From positions 1 to 34,932 of the forward strand of contig WFSC01000175.1 of assembly GCA_015486185.1 (NCBI GenBank): a stretch of 34,932 nt of DNA. Direction: 5' to 3'. The notes under the pieces are model-generated. The model searched no databases, was not told the origin of the DNA, and saw nothing but the letters and a program-made list of their open reading frames with translations. The stretch comes from Bacteroidales bacterium (GTDB taxonomy: Bacteria; Bacteroidota; Bacteroidia; Bacteroidales; VadinHA17). The first letter of the stretch is position 1. Each line of letters starts with the position of its first letter. This document shows positions 17,881 through 26,728 of this stretch, piece after piece. The position numbers were made by a program, and so were the translations under genes.

Positions 17881-18651
17881 ATGTACCTAACAGATACCCA
17901 TACCCATCTTTATTTGCCCGAATTTGATCATGACCGGCGTGAGGTTATAGACAGAGCTGTACGAGCAGGGGTGAAAAAAATGTTTCTTCCCAATATTGAT
18001 CTTTCGACCCTCAACCCTATGTTAAAACTGGTCAGTGATTTTCCCTCTTACTGTCATCCTATGATCGGCCTGCATCCCACATCTGTAAATGAGGATTATA
18101 AACAGGTACTGGAGGAAATGCAACATCATCTGCAGGCAGGTTCTTTCACCGGTATCGGAGAAATAGGAATCGATCTTTATTGGGATAAAACATTTAAAAA
18201 AGAGCAAACAGAAGCCTTTGCCCGACAGATACAATGGGCTATTGACTATGATCTGCCGGCGATCATTCATTCCCGTGAGTCGTTACCATTGATTTTCTCC
18301 GTCCTGGATGATTTTTCTCATCCTCCGCGGGGTATTCTGCATAGTTTTACAGGCTCCGCCGAACAGGCCAAATATGCTTTGGAAAAGGGATTTTTCCTTG
18401 GCATAGGAGGCATCGTTACCTTCAAGAACTCCAACCTGAAAAACATACTCCTGCCACTGGGACCGGATCATCTGGTACTGGAAACAGATGCTCCTTTTCT
18501 GGCACCCGTTCCCAAAAGAGGAAAACGCAATGAAAGTAGTTTCCTGGTTTATACGGCCCGTTTTCTGGCCGATCTGTTCAACGTAAAATCAGAAAAACTG
18601 GCAGAGATAACCACAGAAAATGCATTGAAGTTATTTAAGGTAGAAATGTAA
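17881..18651 (+). CDS. tatD: TatD family metal-dependent hydrolase
   Basis: A 256-residue TIM-barrel metallohydrolase with DNase activity in characterised members. Metal and signature motifs are complete: THTHLYLPEF (H-x-H), GLHPTS, GEIGIDLYWD, IIHSR, GILHSFTGS and the C-terminal ETDAPFLAPVP. The start at MYLTDTHTH puts the H-x-H motif at residues 6-8 as usual; an in-frame upstream start would add 17 residues and begin inside the gdhA terminator. Likely in the cytoplasm, acting in DNA or RNA turnover. Followed by the asparaginase gene on the same strand with a 56-base gap. Confidence 0.95.
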   Translation: MYLTDTHTHLYLPEFDHDRREVIDRAVRAGVKKMFLPNIDLSTLNPMLKLVSDFPSYCHPMIGLHPTSVNEDYKQVLEEMQHHLQAGSFTGIGEIGIDLYWDKTFKKEQTEAFARQIQWAIDYDLPAIIHSRESLPLIFSVLDDFSHPPRGILHSFTGSAEQAKYALEKGFFLGIGGIVTFKNSNLKNILLPLGPDHLVLETDAPFLAPVPKRGKRNESSFLVYTARFLADLFNVKSEKLAEITTENALKLFKVEM

Positions 18652-18707
18652 AACATTCATGGTCAAATTCGGACAAATAAAAATAATTGCCCAAAATATA
18701 CATTAGC

Positions 18708-19745
18708 ATGAAGAGTAAAAAGCGTTCCATATTATTGATTTATACAGGAGGGACCATTGGAATGGTAAATGATCCGGTAACAGGACGGCTCAGACCTTTG
18801 GATTTTGAACATATTCTGAACCAGATTCCGGAATTAAACCAGTTTGATTGTCAAATTGATACCCGTACTTTTGACCCGGTGGTTGATTCTTCAGAAATAC
18901 AACCCGCATTCTGGATACAGCTCATCCGGATGATAAAAGACAACTACGATATATACGACGGATTTGTCATACTTCACGGCACGGATACAATGGCTTATAC
19001 GGCATCAGCCCTTTCCTTTATGTTACAAAACCTTCAAAAGGCTGTGATACTTACAGGAGCACAGCTTCCCATCGGGACATTACGCACCGACGGGAAGGAA
19101 AATCTTATTTCTGCCATTGAGATAGCGGCTTCGGTGGATGAAAAGGGATACCCCATGGTACCTGAAGTTTCTGTGTATTTTGAGTACAAATTGTTCAGGG
19201 GAAACCGGACCACCAAATACAATGCAGAAACCTTTAATGCATTCATTTCTCCCAACTATCCCTTACTGGCAGAGACCGGAGTACATATTCATTACAATTT
19301 GGATGCAATCCGGAAGGTTCAGCCATCAGAAACATTAGTGGCAGCTACTCATTTGGATACCCATGTGATGTTTCTCAAGATCTTTCCCGGATTATCCACA
19401 CAGACCATCAGGGAAATAATAAAGTTCTCCACGCTAAAGGCACTGATTCTGGAGACATATGGCGCCGGTAATGCACCTACTGACCCTGTATTTTTATCTC
19501 TTTTAAAAGAATTTATTGATCGTGGGGGGATCATACTTAATATCTCTCAGTGCAGGGCCGGGTCAGTGGATATGGATCAGTATGAGACAGGGCATAAATT
19601 AAAGGAAACGGGCGTCATTGGGGGGAAAGACCTAACTTCAGAGGCAGCCCTTACTAAAATGATGTATGTCCTTGGGCTGAATATATCTCTGGAAAATAAG
19701 AAAAATATATTGCAAAAACCAATTTGCGGAGAAATGCGTGAATAA
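18708..19745 (+). CDS. ansA: Type I (cytoplasmic) L-asparaginase
   Basis: A 345-residue asparaginase that hydrolyses asparagine to aspartate and ammonia. No signal peptide, which favours the cytoplasmic type I enzyme. The first catalytic block IYTGGTIGM (Thr16) and the second HGTDTMAYTASALSF are intact, as is GAQLPIGTLRTDGKENL. The C-terminal half with NISQCRAGSVDMDQYETG is typical of AnsA. The ATG at 18708 was chosen; a TTG seven codons upstream is not needed for the family N-terminus. It ends about 60 bases before tRNA-Ser. The ammonia it produces could feed the nearby glutamate dehydrogenases, but that link is only suggested by position. Confidence 0.94.
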   Translation: MKSKKRSILLIYTGGTIGMVNDPVTGRLRPLDFEHILNQIPELNQFDCQIDTRTFDPVVDSSEIQPAFWIQLIRMIKDNYDIYDGFVILHGTDTMAYTASALSFMLQNLQKAVILTGAQLPIGTLRTDGKENLISAIEIAASVDEKGYPMVPEVSVYFEYKLFRGNRTTKYNAETFNAFISPNYPLLAETGVHIHYNLDAIRKVQPSETLVAATHLDTHVMFLKIFPGLSTQTIREIIKFSTLKALILETYGAGNAPTDPVFLSLLKEFIDRGGIILNISQCRAGSVDMDQYETGHKLKETGVIGGKDLTSEAALTKMMYVLGLNISLENKKNILQKPICGEMRE

Positions 19746-19804
19746 TTTAACTTTTTTTTGTATTTTGCGCCCTCAAAAGATGATACTGCTTTTCATACAT
19801 GTCC

Positions 19805-19894
<90 letters not shown>

Positions 19895-19935
19895 CAATAA
19901 TATAAAATACGCGATATAATATATAAAAAAAAATA

Positions 19936-19966
19936 TTGGAATTCTAAAATAAATTTTAATACTTTG
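19936..19966 (+). promoter_or_regulatory. Promoter of the exbB operon
   Basis: TTG at 19937-19939 and a shortened -7 box TACTTTG at 19960-19966 are separated by 20 bases. The predicted start leaves a leader of roughly 35 bases before the exbB ATG. The -7 box lacks one of the two spacer bases of the consensus. Confidence 0.45.
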
Positions 19967-20009
19967 CACCACAAAGATTTCGTTATTAACTAAAAAGTAC
20001 ATGTTCATT

Positions 20010-20840
20010 ATGAAAAAACTATTTGCATTTGTTGCGGTCATCGGGATGCTGGGATTGGGAGCATCCAGTCTTGCTGTTGCTCAGAGTGAGCCTAACAGTG
20101 ACACAACCAAAGTCGTTCAAAACGACTCTGCTTCTGTTGACACCACTCAAAAAGCTGTTACGCCGGCAAGCAGTGAAAAACAACAGGGTGGAAATCAACA
20201 CGTTTTGTTAAACCAAATCAAAGCCAAATTTATCGAAGGGGGTGCCGGCTTTATGGGTTCTATCCTTCTGACCCTTATTTTTGGTCTTGCTTTGGTTATT
20301 GAAAGAATTATTTACCTGAATCTGGCAACAACCAATACTACTAAATTGCTCAAGAATGTGGAAGATGCCCTTGAGTCTGGTGGGGTTGAAGCTGCCAAAG
20401 AAGTTTGCCGGAACACGAGGGGGCCGGTTGCCAGCATCTTTTATCAGGGGCTTGAGCGGGCCAACGAAGGAATTGAGATGGCAGAAAAAGCTGTGATTTC
20501 CTATGGAAGCGTCCAGATGGGCCTGTTGGAAAAAAACCTTTCCTGGATCTCACTCTTTATCGCCATTGCCCCAATGCTTGGATTTATGGGAACAGTTATC
20601 GGGATGATCGATGCTTTTGATAAGATTCAGGTTGCCGGAACAGTATCTGCCCAATTAGTTGCAGGTGGTATCAAGATTGCTTTGATCACCACGGTGTCCG
20701 GTCTGATTGTGGCTATTATCCTCCAGGTATTCTACAATTATATCTTGTCTAAGATTGATAGTATTACCGTTAGTATGGAAGATGCTTCCATCTCACTTAT
20801 TGATATTCTGGTTAGACACAATGCTAAAAATCAAAAATAA
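20010..20840 (+). CDS. exbB: ExbB/TolQ/MotA-type proton channel protein
   Basis: A 276-residue inner-membrane protein that converts proton motive force into movement with ExbD partners. The N-terminal region (about residues 1-27, MKKLFAFVAVIGMLGLG...) looks like a cleavable signal, followed by a polar Ser/Thr/Gln-rich stretch. The MotA/TolQ/ExbB domain has TM1 at about 75-95 (GSILLTLIFGLALVIERIIY), a large cytosolic loop, and TM2/TM3 with ISLFIAIAPMLGFMGTVIGM and IKIALITTVSGLIVAIILQVFYNYI; the family motif is AP..G..GTV.GM. It is first in an operon with a 4-TM protein and two exbD genes. An ATG three codons upstream (20001) is an alternative start. Confidence 0.92.
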   Translation: MKKLFAFVAVIGMLGLGASSLAVAQSEPNSDTTKVVQNDSASVDTTQKAVTPASSEKQQGGNQHVLLNQIKAKFIEGGAGFMGSILLTLIFGLALVIERIIYLNLATTNTTKLLKNVEDALESGGVEAAKEVCRNTRGPVASIFYQGLERANEGIEMAEKAVISYGSVQMGLLEKNLSWISLFIAIAPMLGFMGTVIGMIDAFDKIQVAGTVSAQLVAGGIKIALITTVSGLIVAIILQVFYNYILSKIDSITVSMEDASISLIDILVRHNAKNQK

Positions 20841-20851
20841 GAGGGTAAATT

Positions 20852-21310
20852 ATGTCTGGAACACTTAAATTAGTTGTAAAGATCATACTATGGGTCATCA
20901 TGGGTATTTCCATTGTCCTGCTTGGCTGGTTCTATTTCGGGCCTGACGTACCCGGCACAAAAGGAACCACCCTGGAAGAACCCGTAGCTACAAATGCTTC
21001 ACTATGGTGGTCATACATCCTTTTCGGACTCGCTGTAGTGATAACATTGGGCTTTTCGTTCCTGAATATCTTCAAAAACCCACAAGCCCTGAAACGGGCG
21101 GCAGTGTCCCTTGTTATTATAGCTGCCCTGATCGTTATCTCCTATTTCCTGGCTTCCGATCAAATCCTGAATATGCCGGGATATGAAGGAAATGGCAACA
21201 CCCCCGGCGTATTAAAATGGGTTGGAACGGGACTGATCACTACCTACCTGCTCTCAGGAATCGCTGTCTTGGCAATACTTTATGTGGAAATTGCCAAATT
21301 ATTTAAATAA
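20852..21310 (+). CDS. Four-helix membrane protein of the exbB-exbD operon, function unknown
   Basis: A 152-residue integral membrane protein with four hydrophobic segments (about residues 7-27, 49-71, 79-99 and 124-147). Nothing in it resembles ExbB, ExbD or TonB; there is no catalytic motif. It sits between exbB (11-base gap) and the first exbD (29-base gap), which makes it a likely accessory or structural subunit of the channel. A protein of this type in this position recurs in Bacteroidota ExbB-ExbD operons as far as I know, but I cannot name the family. Confidence 0.7.
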   Translation: MSGTLKLVVKIILWVIMGISIVLLGWFYFGPDVPGTKGTTLEEPVATNASLWWSYILFGLAVVITLGFSFLNIFKNPQALKRAAVSLVIIAALIVISYFLASDQILNMPGYEGNGNTPGVLKWVGTGLITTYLLSGIAVLAILYVEIAKLFK

Positions 21311-21339
21311 CTTTTTTACTTTTAAGTTGGATCTGAACC

Positions 21340-21921
21340 ATGGCACGTAAGCTACAACCGATCAATGCGGGATCAATGGCCGACATAGCGTTCCTTCTGT
21401 TGATTTTTTTCCTGGTGACCACGACAATGGATGTGGATACAGGGTTAATGAGAATGCTCCCGCCCATGCCGGAGAAAAATCAAAAGAAAAATCAGGATAA
21501 GATCAAGGAAAGGAATGTCTTTGTTGTCCTGATCAATAAAAATAATGAATTACTCGTCCAGGGAAAACGGATGGATATTCATCAACTGCGTCAGGCAGCC
21601 AAGGAATTCATTGCCAATCCGGACAATAAAGACAATCTGCCCGAAAAAGTTTGGAAAGATATCCCATATTTCGGCCATGTGTTCGTTACGAGAAATCCGG
21701 TTATTTCATTGCAAAATGACCGGGGGACTTCGTATGGAACTTATATAAAAGTTCAAAATGAACTGATTGCTGCCAAAGATGAGCTGAGGAATGAGCTGGC
21801 CCAGTCAAAATTCGGTATGAATTATGATGACCTGGACAAAGACAGACAGAATGCTATCAAAAAATATTATCCGGCAGCTATCTCTGAAGCTGAACCTAAA
21901 AATGTTGGAGGAGGAAAATAA
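21340..21921 (+). CDS. exbD: ExbD/TolR family protein (first copy)
   Basis: A 193-residue bitopic protein. The short N-terminus MARKLQPINAGSMADIAFLLLIFFLVTT carries the single membrane helix with the protonatable Asp (in MADIAF) that is essential in ExbD and TolR. The periplasmic domain (about residues 45-193) is longer than usual and ends in charged residues and GGGK. It pairs with the shorter second copy directly downstream, separated by 2 bases. Two ExbD-type subunits in one operon are common in Bacteroidota. The partner TonB/TolA is not encoded here. Confidence 0.92.
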   Translation: MARKLQPINAGSMADIAFLLLIFFLVTTTMDVDTGLMRMLPPMPEKNQKKNQDKIKERNVFVVLINKNNELLVQGKRMDIHQLRQAAKEFIANPDNKDNLPEKVWKDIPYFGHVFVTRNPVISLQNDRGTSYGTYIKVQNELIAAKDELRNELAQSKFGMNYDDLDKDRQNAIKKYYPAAISEAEPKNVGGGK

Positions 21922-21923
21922 TT

Positions 21924-22403
21924 ATGAGATCAAAATTCCGCCCAAATGAAGGAGAACGTGAAGTCGGTCAGATCAACACCGCTTCCCTGCCTGATATTAT
22001 TTTTATGCTCCTGTTCTTCTTTATGGTTACTACGGTGATGCGGGAAGTTGACCTGAAAGTTAATATCCGTGTTCCGGAAGCCACCGAAGCAAAAAAACTG
22101 GAGAAAAAATCTTTGGTTTCATATATTTATGTTGGAAAACCTCTTCCCCGTTTTCAGGCTAAATTTGGTACCGAACCCCGTATTCAGTTAAATGATCAAT
22201 TCAGAACAGTCAATGACATTGAAGATTTTATCGCCCAGGCAAGAGACCAGTTAAATGAAGCTGACCGCAACAAATTAACGGTTTCCCTGAAAGTGGATGA
22301 AAACACGAAAATGGGAGTAATCACTGATATTAAACAGGCACTTAGACGAGCGAATGCCTTGAAAATCAACTACTCTTCCATAAAAACGAAGAAGTTGAAA
22401 TAA
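21924..22403 (+). CDS. exbD: ExbD/TolR family protein (second copy)
   Basis: A 159-residue ExbD-type protein. The N-terminal REVGQINTASLPDIIFMLLFFFMVTTVM holds the membrane helix with its conserved Asp (in SLPDIIF). The periplasmic part includes NDIEDFIAQARDQL and ends in KKLK. It follows the first exbD with 2 bases between, so translation is coupled. A perfect palindromic terminator lies 20 bases after its stop codon, closing the operon without a tonB gene. Confidence 0.92.
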   Translation: MRSKFRPNEGEREVGQINTASLPDIIFMLLFFFMVTTVMREVDLKVNIRVPEATEAKKLEKKSLVSYIYVGKPLPRFQAKFGTEPRIQLNDQFRTVNDIEDFIAQARDQLNEADRNKLTVSLKVDENTKMGVITDIKQALRRANALKINYSSIKTKKLK

Positions 22404-22414
22404 TGAATATATAC

Positions 22415-22452
22415 TTAAAAAAAGCCTGTGATATATCACAGGCTTTTTTTTT
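22415..22452. terminator. Bidirectional terminator shared by the exbB operon and tRNA-Arg
   Basis: A perfect 20-bp palindrome, GCCTGTGATATATCACAGGC (22424-22443), is flanked by seven A and nine T. It follows the exbD stop codon on the plus strand and begins directly at the 3' end of the minus-strand tRNA-Arg, so it can serve both transcripts. Confidence 0.9.
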
Positions 22453-22453
22453 G

Positions 22454-22527
22454 TGATCCCGGCGGGACTCGAACCCACAACCTTCAGAACCGGAATCTGA
22501 CATTCTATCCAATTGAACTACGGGACC
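22454..22527 (-). tRNA. tRNA-Arg (CCG)
   Basis: A 74-nt tRNA on the minus strand. The acceptor stem GGTCCCG pairs with CGGGATC (one G-T pair), the discriminator is A, the anticodon loop TTCCGGT between TCAGA and TCTGA carries CCG, and the T-loop is GGTTCGAGT. CCA is not encoded. It reads the codon CGG. Confidence 0.96.
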
Positions 22528-22609
22528 AGTATAATCCGGAAGGCAAATTTAATAAAAATTATTGATGAACTTTTTCTATTTTCGCACTCTGCTAATAAAA
22601 CATACGGAC

Positions 22610-25600
22610 ATGGAATATAATTTCAGGAAAATAGAGAAAAAATGGCTGGACTATTGGAGAAAAAACAAAATCTATAAAACAAACGAAGACCCGTCCAAAC
22701 CTAAATATTATGTTCTGGATATGTTTCCCTATCCCTCCGGTGCAGGACTTCATGTAGGGCATCCTTTGGGATATATTGCTTCTGACATTTATGCCCGTTA
22801 TATGAGGCTGAAAGGATATAATGTATTACATCCTATGGGATTTGATGCTTTCGGACTTCCGGCTGAACAATATGCAATTCAGACCGGGACACACCCGGCA
22901 GTTACTACCGAAAAAAACATTCAAAAGTATAGAGAACAACTTAATCAACTGGGATTTTCCTTTGACTGGGATCGCGAAGTGGTCACTTCCGATCCTGCTT
23001 ATTACAAATGGACCCAGTGGACCTTTATTCAGCTTTTCAAATCCTGGTACAATCAGGACAGCGATAAAGCAGAACCCATAGAGCAACTGATCAAAATATT
23101 TGAGAAGGAAGGAAATGTAAATATCAAAGCTGCCTGTTCACCTGTAAGCAGCTTCTCCGCTAATGAATGGAAAGGCTTTTCAGAAAAAGAAAAACAGGAA
23201 ACGCTCATGAACTACCGGCTGGCTTACCTTTCAGATACCTGGGTAAACTGGTGTCCCGCCCTTGGTACTGTGCTGGCTAATGATGAGGTTAAAGACGGAT
23301 ATTCCGAGCGGGGAGGATATCCGGTGGAACGAAAAAAAATGAGGCAATGGTTTCTCCGAATTACCGCTTATGCCCAGCGCCTGCTCGACGGACTTGAAAC
23401 CATTGACTGGACCGAATCTATCAAAGAGGTACAAAGAAACTGGATCGGCCGCTCTGAGGGAGCTGTTGTGTTTTTTAATATCGACAACCATCAGGAAAAA
23501 ATAGAAATATTTACCACCCGCCCGGATACCCTCTTTGGTGCCACATTTATGGTGCTGGCTCCTGAACATCCTTTTATAACCTCCATTACAACCAGCGATC
23601 ACCGTGAGGAAGTAGAAGAATACGTAAAAAAAGCGATTAACCGCTCTGAAAGGGACAGAATTGCCAATGTAAAAAAAGTATCCGGCGTTTTCACCGGTGC
23701 ATATGCCATTAATCCTGTTAATAATAAGAAAATACCCATTTGGGTAGCTGAATACGTTCTGGCAGGATACGGAACCGGGGCTATCATGGCTGTTCCAGGT
23801 CATGATTCAAGGGATTTCACATTTGCACGCCATTTTCATCTACCCATCATCCAGGTAGTAACCACCCAAAAAGGAAAACAGGAGGATCCGTCTGCCTGGG
23901 ATGATTCCTATGATTCAAAAGAAGGATATATGATCAACTCCGGGTTCCTGGATGGCTTATCAGTAAAGGAATCCATCCCTGCCATTATTAATTTTCTGGA
24001 AAAAGAAAAAAGAGGTTATGGAAAAATTAATTATCGTCTGCGGGATGCTATCTTCAGCCGTCAGCGGTACTGGGGAGAACCCTTCCCTGTTTACTACAAA
24101 GACGGAATGCCTTATCCCCTGGATGAAAGTCTGTTACCTTTAGAACTCCCGGAAATAGATAAATATCTTCCTACCGAAACAGGAGAGCCGCCGTTGGCAA
24201 GGGCCAAAAACTGGAAATCACCCGATGGTTATCCACTGGAGACCAATACAATGCCTGGTTTTGCAGGCTCCAGCGGCTACTATTTGCGTTATATGGATCC
24301 CCACAATGACAGGGAATACTTCTCACCTGAAGCTGTCCGGTACTGGAAAAATGTGGATCTTTATATAGGAGGTGACGAGCATGCAACAGGGCATTTGATC
24401 TATTCCCGCTTCTGGAATAAATTTCTTTATGATCTTGGTTTGTCAGTGGAAGAAGAACCTTTCCGTAAGCTTATCAACCAGGGAAAGATACTTGGCAGAT
24501 CCAACTTTGTTTACCGTGTTAACCTGGAAAAATATGCCGAATATCTTTTATGGGAGAGGATGAAACAAATCGGCCTGGCGGAACATGTCATCAGAAACTA
24601 CCGGGACGGAAACAGACGCTTTGATTTTTATGATGAAAAAGACAATCTGATCATCGAGATAAAAAGCCGGGAAAAGCTCGAGAAACTGGAAAGTTACTAT
24701 ACAAAATATATTAAAAATACCGGGAAAAAACTTTTGCTTGTACCTATCGCAGACATCATCGAGTTAACAGACGAAGTGCTGGAAGAAACAAAAAAGGCCA
24801 TTGAGGAAACTGCCGAAGGAGGTCTTATCTTCGACAAGCACAGAATCAGGGAACTGCACCCTGTTTTTGTTTCAAAAAATATTAAAGATCGCGAATTATT
24901 TTCAACCCCGTTACACGTAGATATCAATCTGGTTCATAACGACGAACTGGATATTGAAGCTTTCAGAAAATGGAGGCCTGAGTTCAAGAATGCCAGGTTT
25001 ATCCTTGAGGACGGGAAATACATTTGCGGATGGGATATTGAAAAAATGTCAAAATCAAAACACAATGTTCAAACCCCCGATGAACTGGTAGATAAATACG
25101 GAGCCGATGTACTGCGGATGTATGAAATGTTCCTGGGGCCTATAGAACAGTCTAAGCCATGGGATACCAACGGAATAGAAGGGATATCCAGATTCACCAG
25201 GAAGCTCTGGAGATTATTTCATAACGATGAAAATAAGTTCACTGTAACCGAGGAAAAACCCACGGAAGAAGAAGTAAAGATCCTTAACAAAACCATCAAA
25301 AAAGTGCGGGATGACATCGAAAGATTATCTTACCATACCGCGGTAAGCTCTTTTATGGTATGTACCAACGAACTTACAAACCTGCATTGCAATAAAAGGA
25401 ATATCCTCGAACCGCTGGTTATTCTTATTTCTCCTTTTGCCCCCCTGATGGCGGAAGAGTTATGGGAACAATTGGGACATGAGCCCAGTGTGAGTTTTGC
25501 CGCTTTGCCTGATTATGATGAGTCTTACCTGACAGAAGACGCCTTTGAATATCCGGTTTCCTTCAATGGGAAAATGCGCTTTAAGCTACCCCTTCCGGTT

Positions 25601-25729
25601 GATGTTTCCCGGGAAGAAGCAGAAAAAGCCGTGATCAGTGCACCACAGGCACGGAAATGGATTGAGGGAAAGACGATCCGGAAAATCATCTTTGTTCCAA
25701 GGCGAATCATCAATATTGTAGTAAGCTGA
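22610..25729 (+). CDS. leuS: Leucyl-tRNA synthetase with an inserted DUF559/PD-(D/E)XK-like domain
   Basis: Class I synthetase of the bacterial LeuRS type, 1039 residues against about 940 for typical Bacteroidota members. Seen: H48-V-G-H51 (HIGH motif), the CP1 editing domain with [18 protein letters not shown] and [10 protein letters not shown] (editing Asp intact), KMSKS at 812-816 and a C-terminal anticodon-binding part. The start [12 protein letters not shown] matches the family; the frame runs upstream to a TTG, which I reject. Between GRSNFVYR and [19 protein letters not shown], in the leucine-specific region before KMSKS, lies an extra segment of about 113 residues (638-750) with [26 protein letters not shown] and an alpha-beta pattern. 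It resembles DUF559 nuclease-like domains with a possible triad D672, E683, K685. The frame is open throughout. Convergent with purN. Confidence 0.96.
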   Translation: MEYNFRKIEKKWLDYWRKNKIYKTNEDPSKPKYYVLDMFPYPSGAGLHVGHPLGYIASDIYARYMRLKGYNVLHPMGFDAFGLPAEQYAIQTGTHPAVTTEKNIQKYREQLNQLGFSFDWDREVVTSDPAYYKWTQWTFIQLFKSWYNQDSDKAEPIEQLIKIFEKEGNVNIKAACSPVSSFSANEWKGFSEKEKQETLMNYRLAYLSDTWVNWCPALGTVLANDEVKDGYSERGGYPVERKKMRQWFLRITAYAQRLLDGLETIDWTESIKEVQRNWIGRSEGAVVFFNIDNHQEKIEIFTTRPDTLFGATFMVLAPEHPFITSITTSDHREEVEEYVKKAINRSERDRIANVKKVSGVFTGAYAINPVNNKKIPIWVAEYVLAGYGTGAIMAVPGHDSRDFTFARHFHLPIIQVVTTQKGKQEDPSAWDDSYDSKEGYMINSGFLDGLSVKESIPAIINFLEKEKRGYGKINYRLRDAIFSRQRYWGEPFPVYYKDGMPYPLDESLLPLELPEIDKYLPTETGEPPLARAKNWKSPDGYPLETNTMPGFAGSSGYYLRYMDPHNDREYFSPEAVRYWKNVDLYIGGDEHATGHLIYSRFWNKFLYDLGLSVEEEPFRKLINQGKILGRSNFVYRVNLEKYAEYLLWERMKQIGLAEHVIRNYRDGNRRFDFYDEKDNLIIEIKSREKLEKLESYYTKYIKNTGKKLLLVPIADIIELTDEVLEETKKAIEETAEGGLIFDKHRIRELHPVFVSKNIKDRELFSTPLHVDINLVHNDELDIEAFRKWRPEFKNARFILEDGKYICGWDIEKMSKSKHNVQTPDELVDKYGADVLRMYEMFLGPIEQSKPWDTNGIEGISRFTRKLWRLFHNDENKFTVTEEKPTEEEVKILNKTIKKVRDDIERLSYHTAVSSFMVCTNELTNLHCNKRNILEPLVILISPFAPLMAEELWEQLGHEPSVSFAALPDYDESYLTEDAFEYPVSFNGKMRFKLPLPVDVSREEAEKAVISAPQARKWIEGKTIRKIIFVPRRIINIVVS
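24521..24859 (+). other. DUF559/PD-(D/E)XK-like domain inserted in LeuRS (residues 638-750)
   Basis: Encodes about 113 residues with no counterpart in ordinary Bacteroidota LeuRS as I recall it. The order of elements is that of DUF559 proteins: a helix [11 protein letters not shown] (643-653, compare the family's AERLLWERLR), a strand pair ending RFDFYD, the strand LIIEIK, a helix [18 protein letters not shown], a strand KKLLLVPI and a final acidic helix. D672 and E683-x-K685 are placed as the PD-(D/E)XK catalytic residues. There are no intein splice residues at the borders. Homology is judged by eye only. Confidence 0.6.
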
Positions 25730-25736
25730 GAAAAAT

Positions 25737-26318
25737 TTATTTTTCAAAGCTGTCCAACAACGATTCAACTACCCGGGGAAAATGTTCATACTCCAGCTCA
25801 TGGACCCGCTGTGCCAGGGTTTCCGGTGTATCATCAGACAACACAGGACATTCTGCCTGAAAAATAATGTCACCATTATCATATTCTTCATTCACATAAT
25901 GAATGGTAATGCCTGATATTTTTTCATGATTACGGATTACGGCTTCATGCACATGATGCCCGTACATTCCCTTTCCCCCGTATTTTGGTAACAGGGCCGG
26001 ATGGATATTCACGATCCTTCCCGGATAAGCCTGAAGAATTTTCTTTGGCACCAACCAGAGAAAACCGGCAAGAATAATGAAATTCACCTGATTATTCTGT
26101 AAATCCTTCAACACACGATTTTCTTTCAGATCATCACGGTTAAATATCCTGTACGGCACATTTAACCGGCGCGATCTTTCTATAACATATGCCTCCGGAT
26201 TGTTAGAAAGTATCAGTACAACTTTCTTATTGAACGTTTTGTTAAAATGTTCGATTAAGTTTTGCGCATTAGTACCCGACCCTGAAGCAAATATGGCTAT
26301 TCTCCATTCTTTCCTCAT
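25737..26318 (-). CDS. purN: Phosphoribosylglycinamide formyltransferase PurN
   Basis: A 193-residue GAR transformylase: N10-formyltetrahydrofolate plus glycinamide ribonucleotide to formyl-GAR, third step of purine synthesis. The N-terminal phosphate-binding loop IFASGSGTNAQNL, the catalytic INFIILAGFLWLVP...NIHPALLPKYGGKG block with Asn and His, and ITIHYVNEEYDNGDIIFQ with the catalytic Asp are intact. Start MRKEWRIAIFASGSG is as in the family. It is convergent with leuS (7 bases between the stops) and divergent from acpP. Confidence 0.96.
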   Translation of the reverse strand: MRKEWRIAIFASGSGTNAQNLIEHFNKTFNKKVVLILSNNPEAYVIERSRRLNVPYRIFNRDDLKENRVLKDLQNNQVNFIILAGFLWLVPKKILQAYPGRIVNIHPALLPKYGGKGMYGHHVHEAVIRNHEKISGITIHYVNEEYDNGDIIFQAECPVLSDDTPETLAQRVHELEYEHFPRVVESLLDSFEK

Positions 26319-26407
26319 TTTTTGATACTTATAAGTTTTACAGATATCAAATTAATTACTTATCTTACGGTATGTTTTATCAGGTAAAGTAAAAAAATAT
26401 ATATTTG

Positions 26408-26439
26408 TTTGAAAAATTTTATTGAAATACATTTCTTTG
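26408..26439 (+). promoter_or_regulatory. Promoter of acpP
   Basis: TTTG (26408-26411) and TTTCTTTG (26432-26439, one mismatch to TAnnTTTG) are separated by 20 bases, the classical Bacteroidota spacing. The predicted start leaves a leader of about 40 bases before the acpP ATG. Confidence 0.55.
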
Positions 26440-26485
26440 CACCGGATTCTTAAAAACTATTAATCGTAACTAAAAACTTAAAATT

Positions 26486-26722
26486 ATGTCAGACATTGCA
26501 TCAAAAGTAAAGGCGATTATCGCTGACAAACTGGGAGTTGATGAAAGTGAAGTAACTCCTGAAGCCAGTTTCACCAACGATCTGGGAGCTGATTCTCTTG
26601 ACACGGTAGAACTGATCATGGAATTTGAAAAAGAATTCAACATCGGGATACCTGATGATCAGGCTGAGAATATCTCAACGGTAGGGGAAGCCATCAAGTA
26701 TATTGAAGAAAATGTAAAATAG
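26486..26722 (+). CDS. acpP: Acyl carrier protein
   Basis: A 78-residue acidic four-helix carrier protein. The phosphopantetheine attachment site is Ser37 in [12 protein letters not shown], and the rest ([31 protein letters not shown]) is canonical. It carries growing acyl chains in fatty-acid synthesis and would also supply acyl donors to the GlsB-type N-acyltransferase. It begins the acpP-fabF-rnc unit, 6 bases before fabF. Confidence 0.98.
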   Translation: MSDIASKVKAIIADKLGVDESEVTPEASFTNDLGADSLDTVELIMEFEKEFNIGIPDDQAENISTVGEAIKYIEENVK

Positions 26723-26728
26723 AAAAGC

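Noticed and set aside
22562-22609. Upstream TTG start for leuS with 16 more residues
   Set aside because: The family N-terminus is MEYNFRxIEKKW, and the extra residues are not conserved in character.
23048-23208. A second LeuRS insertion, the stretch around [21 protein letters not shown]
   Set aside because: I recall this segment as a regular feature of Bacteroidota LeuRS, so it does not set this protein apart.
23231-23803. 190-codon open frame antisense to leuS
   Set aside because: It overlaps a clearly real gene, has no recognisable domain, and its composition is that of a complement of coding DNA.
24521-24859. Intein or homing-endonuclease insertion in leuS
   Set aside because: No splice-junction residues (no N-terminal Cys/Ser block nor C-terminal His-Asn pair) and too short; the borders read as an in-line domain insert.
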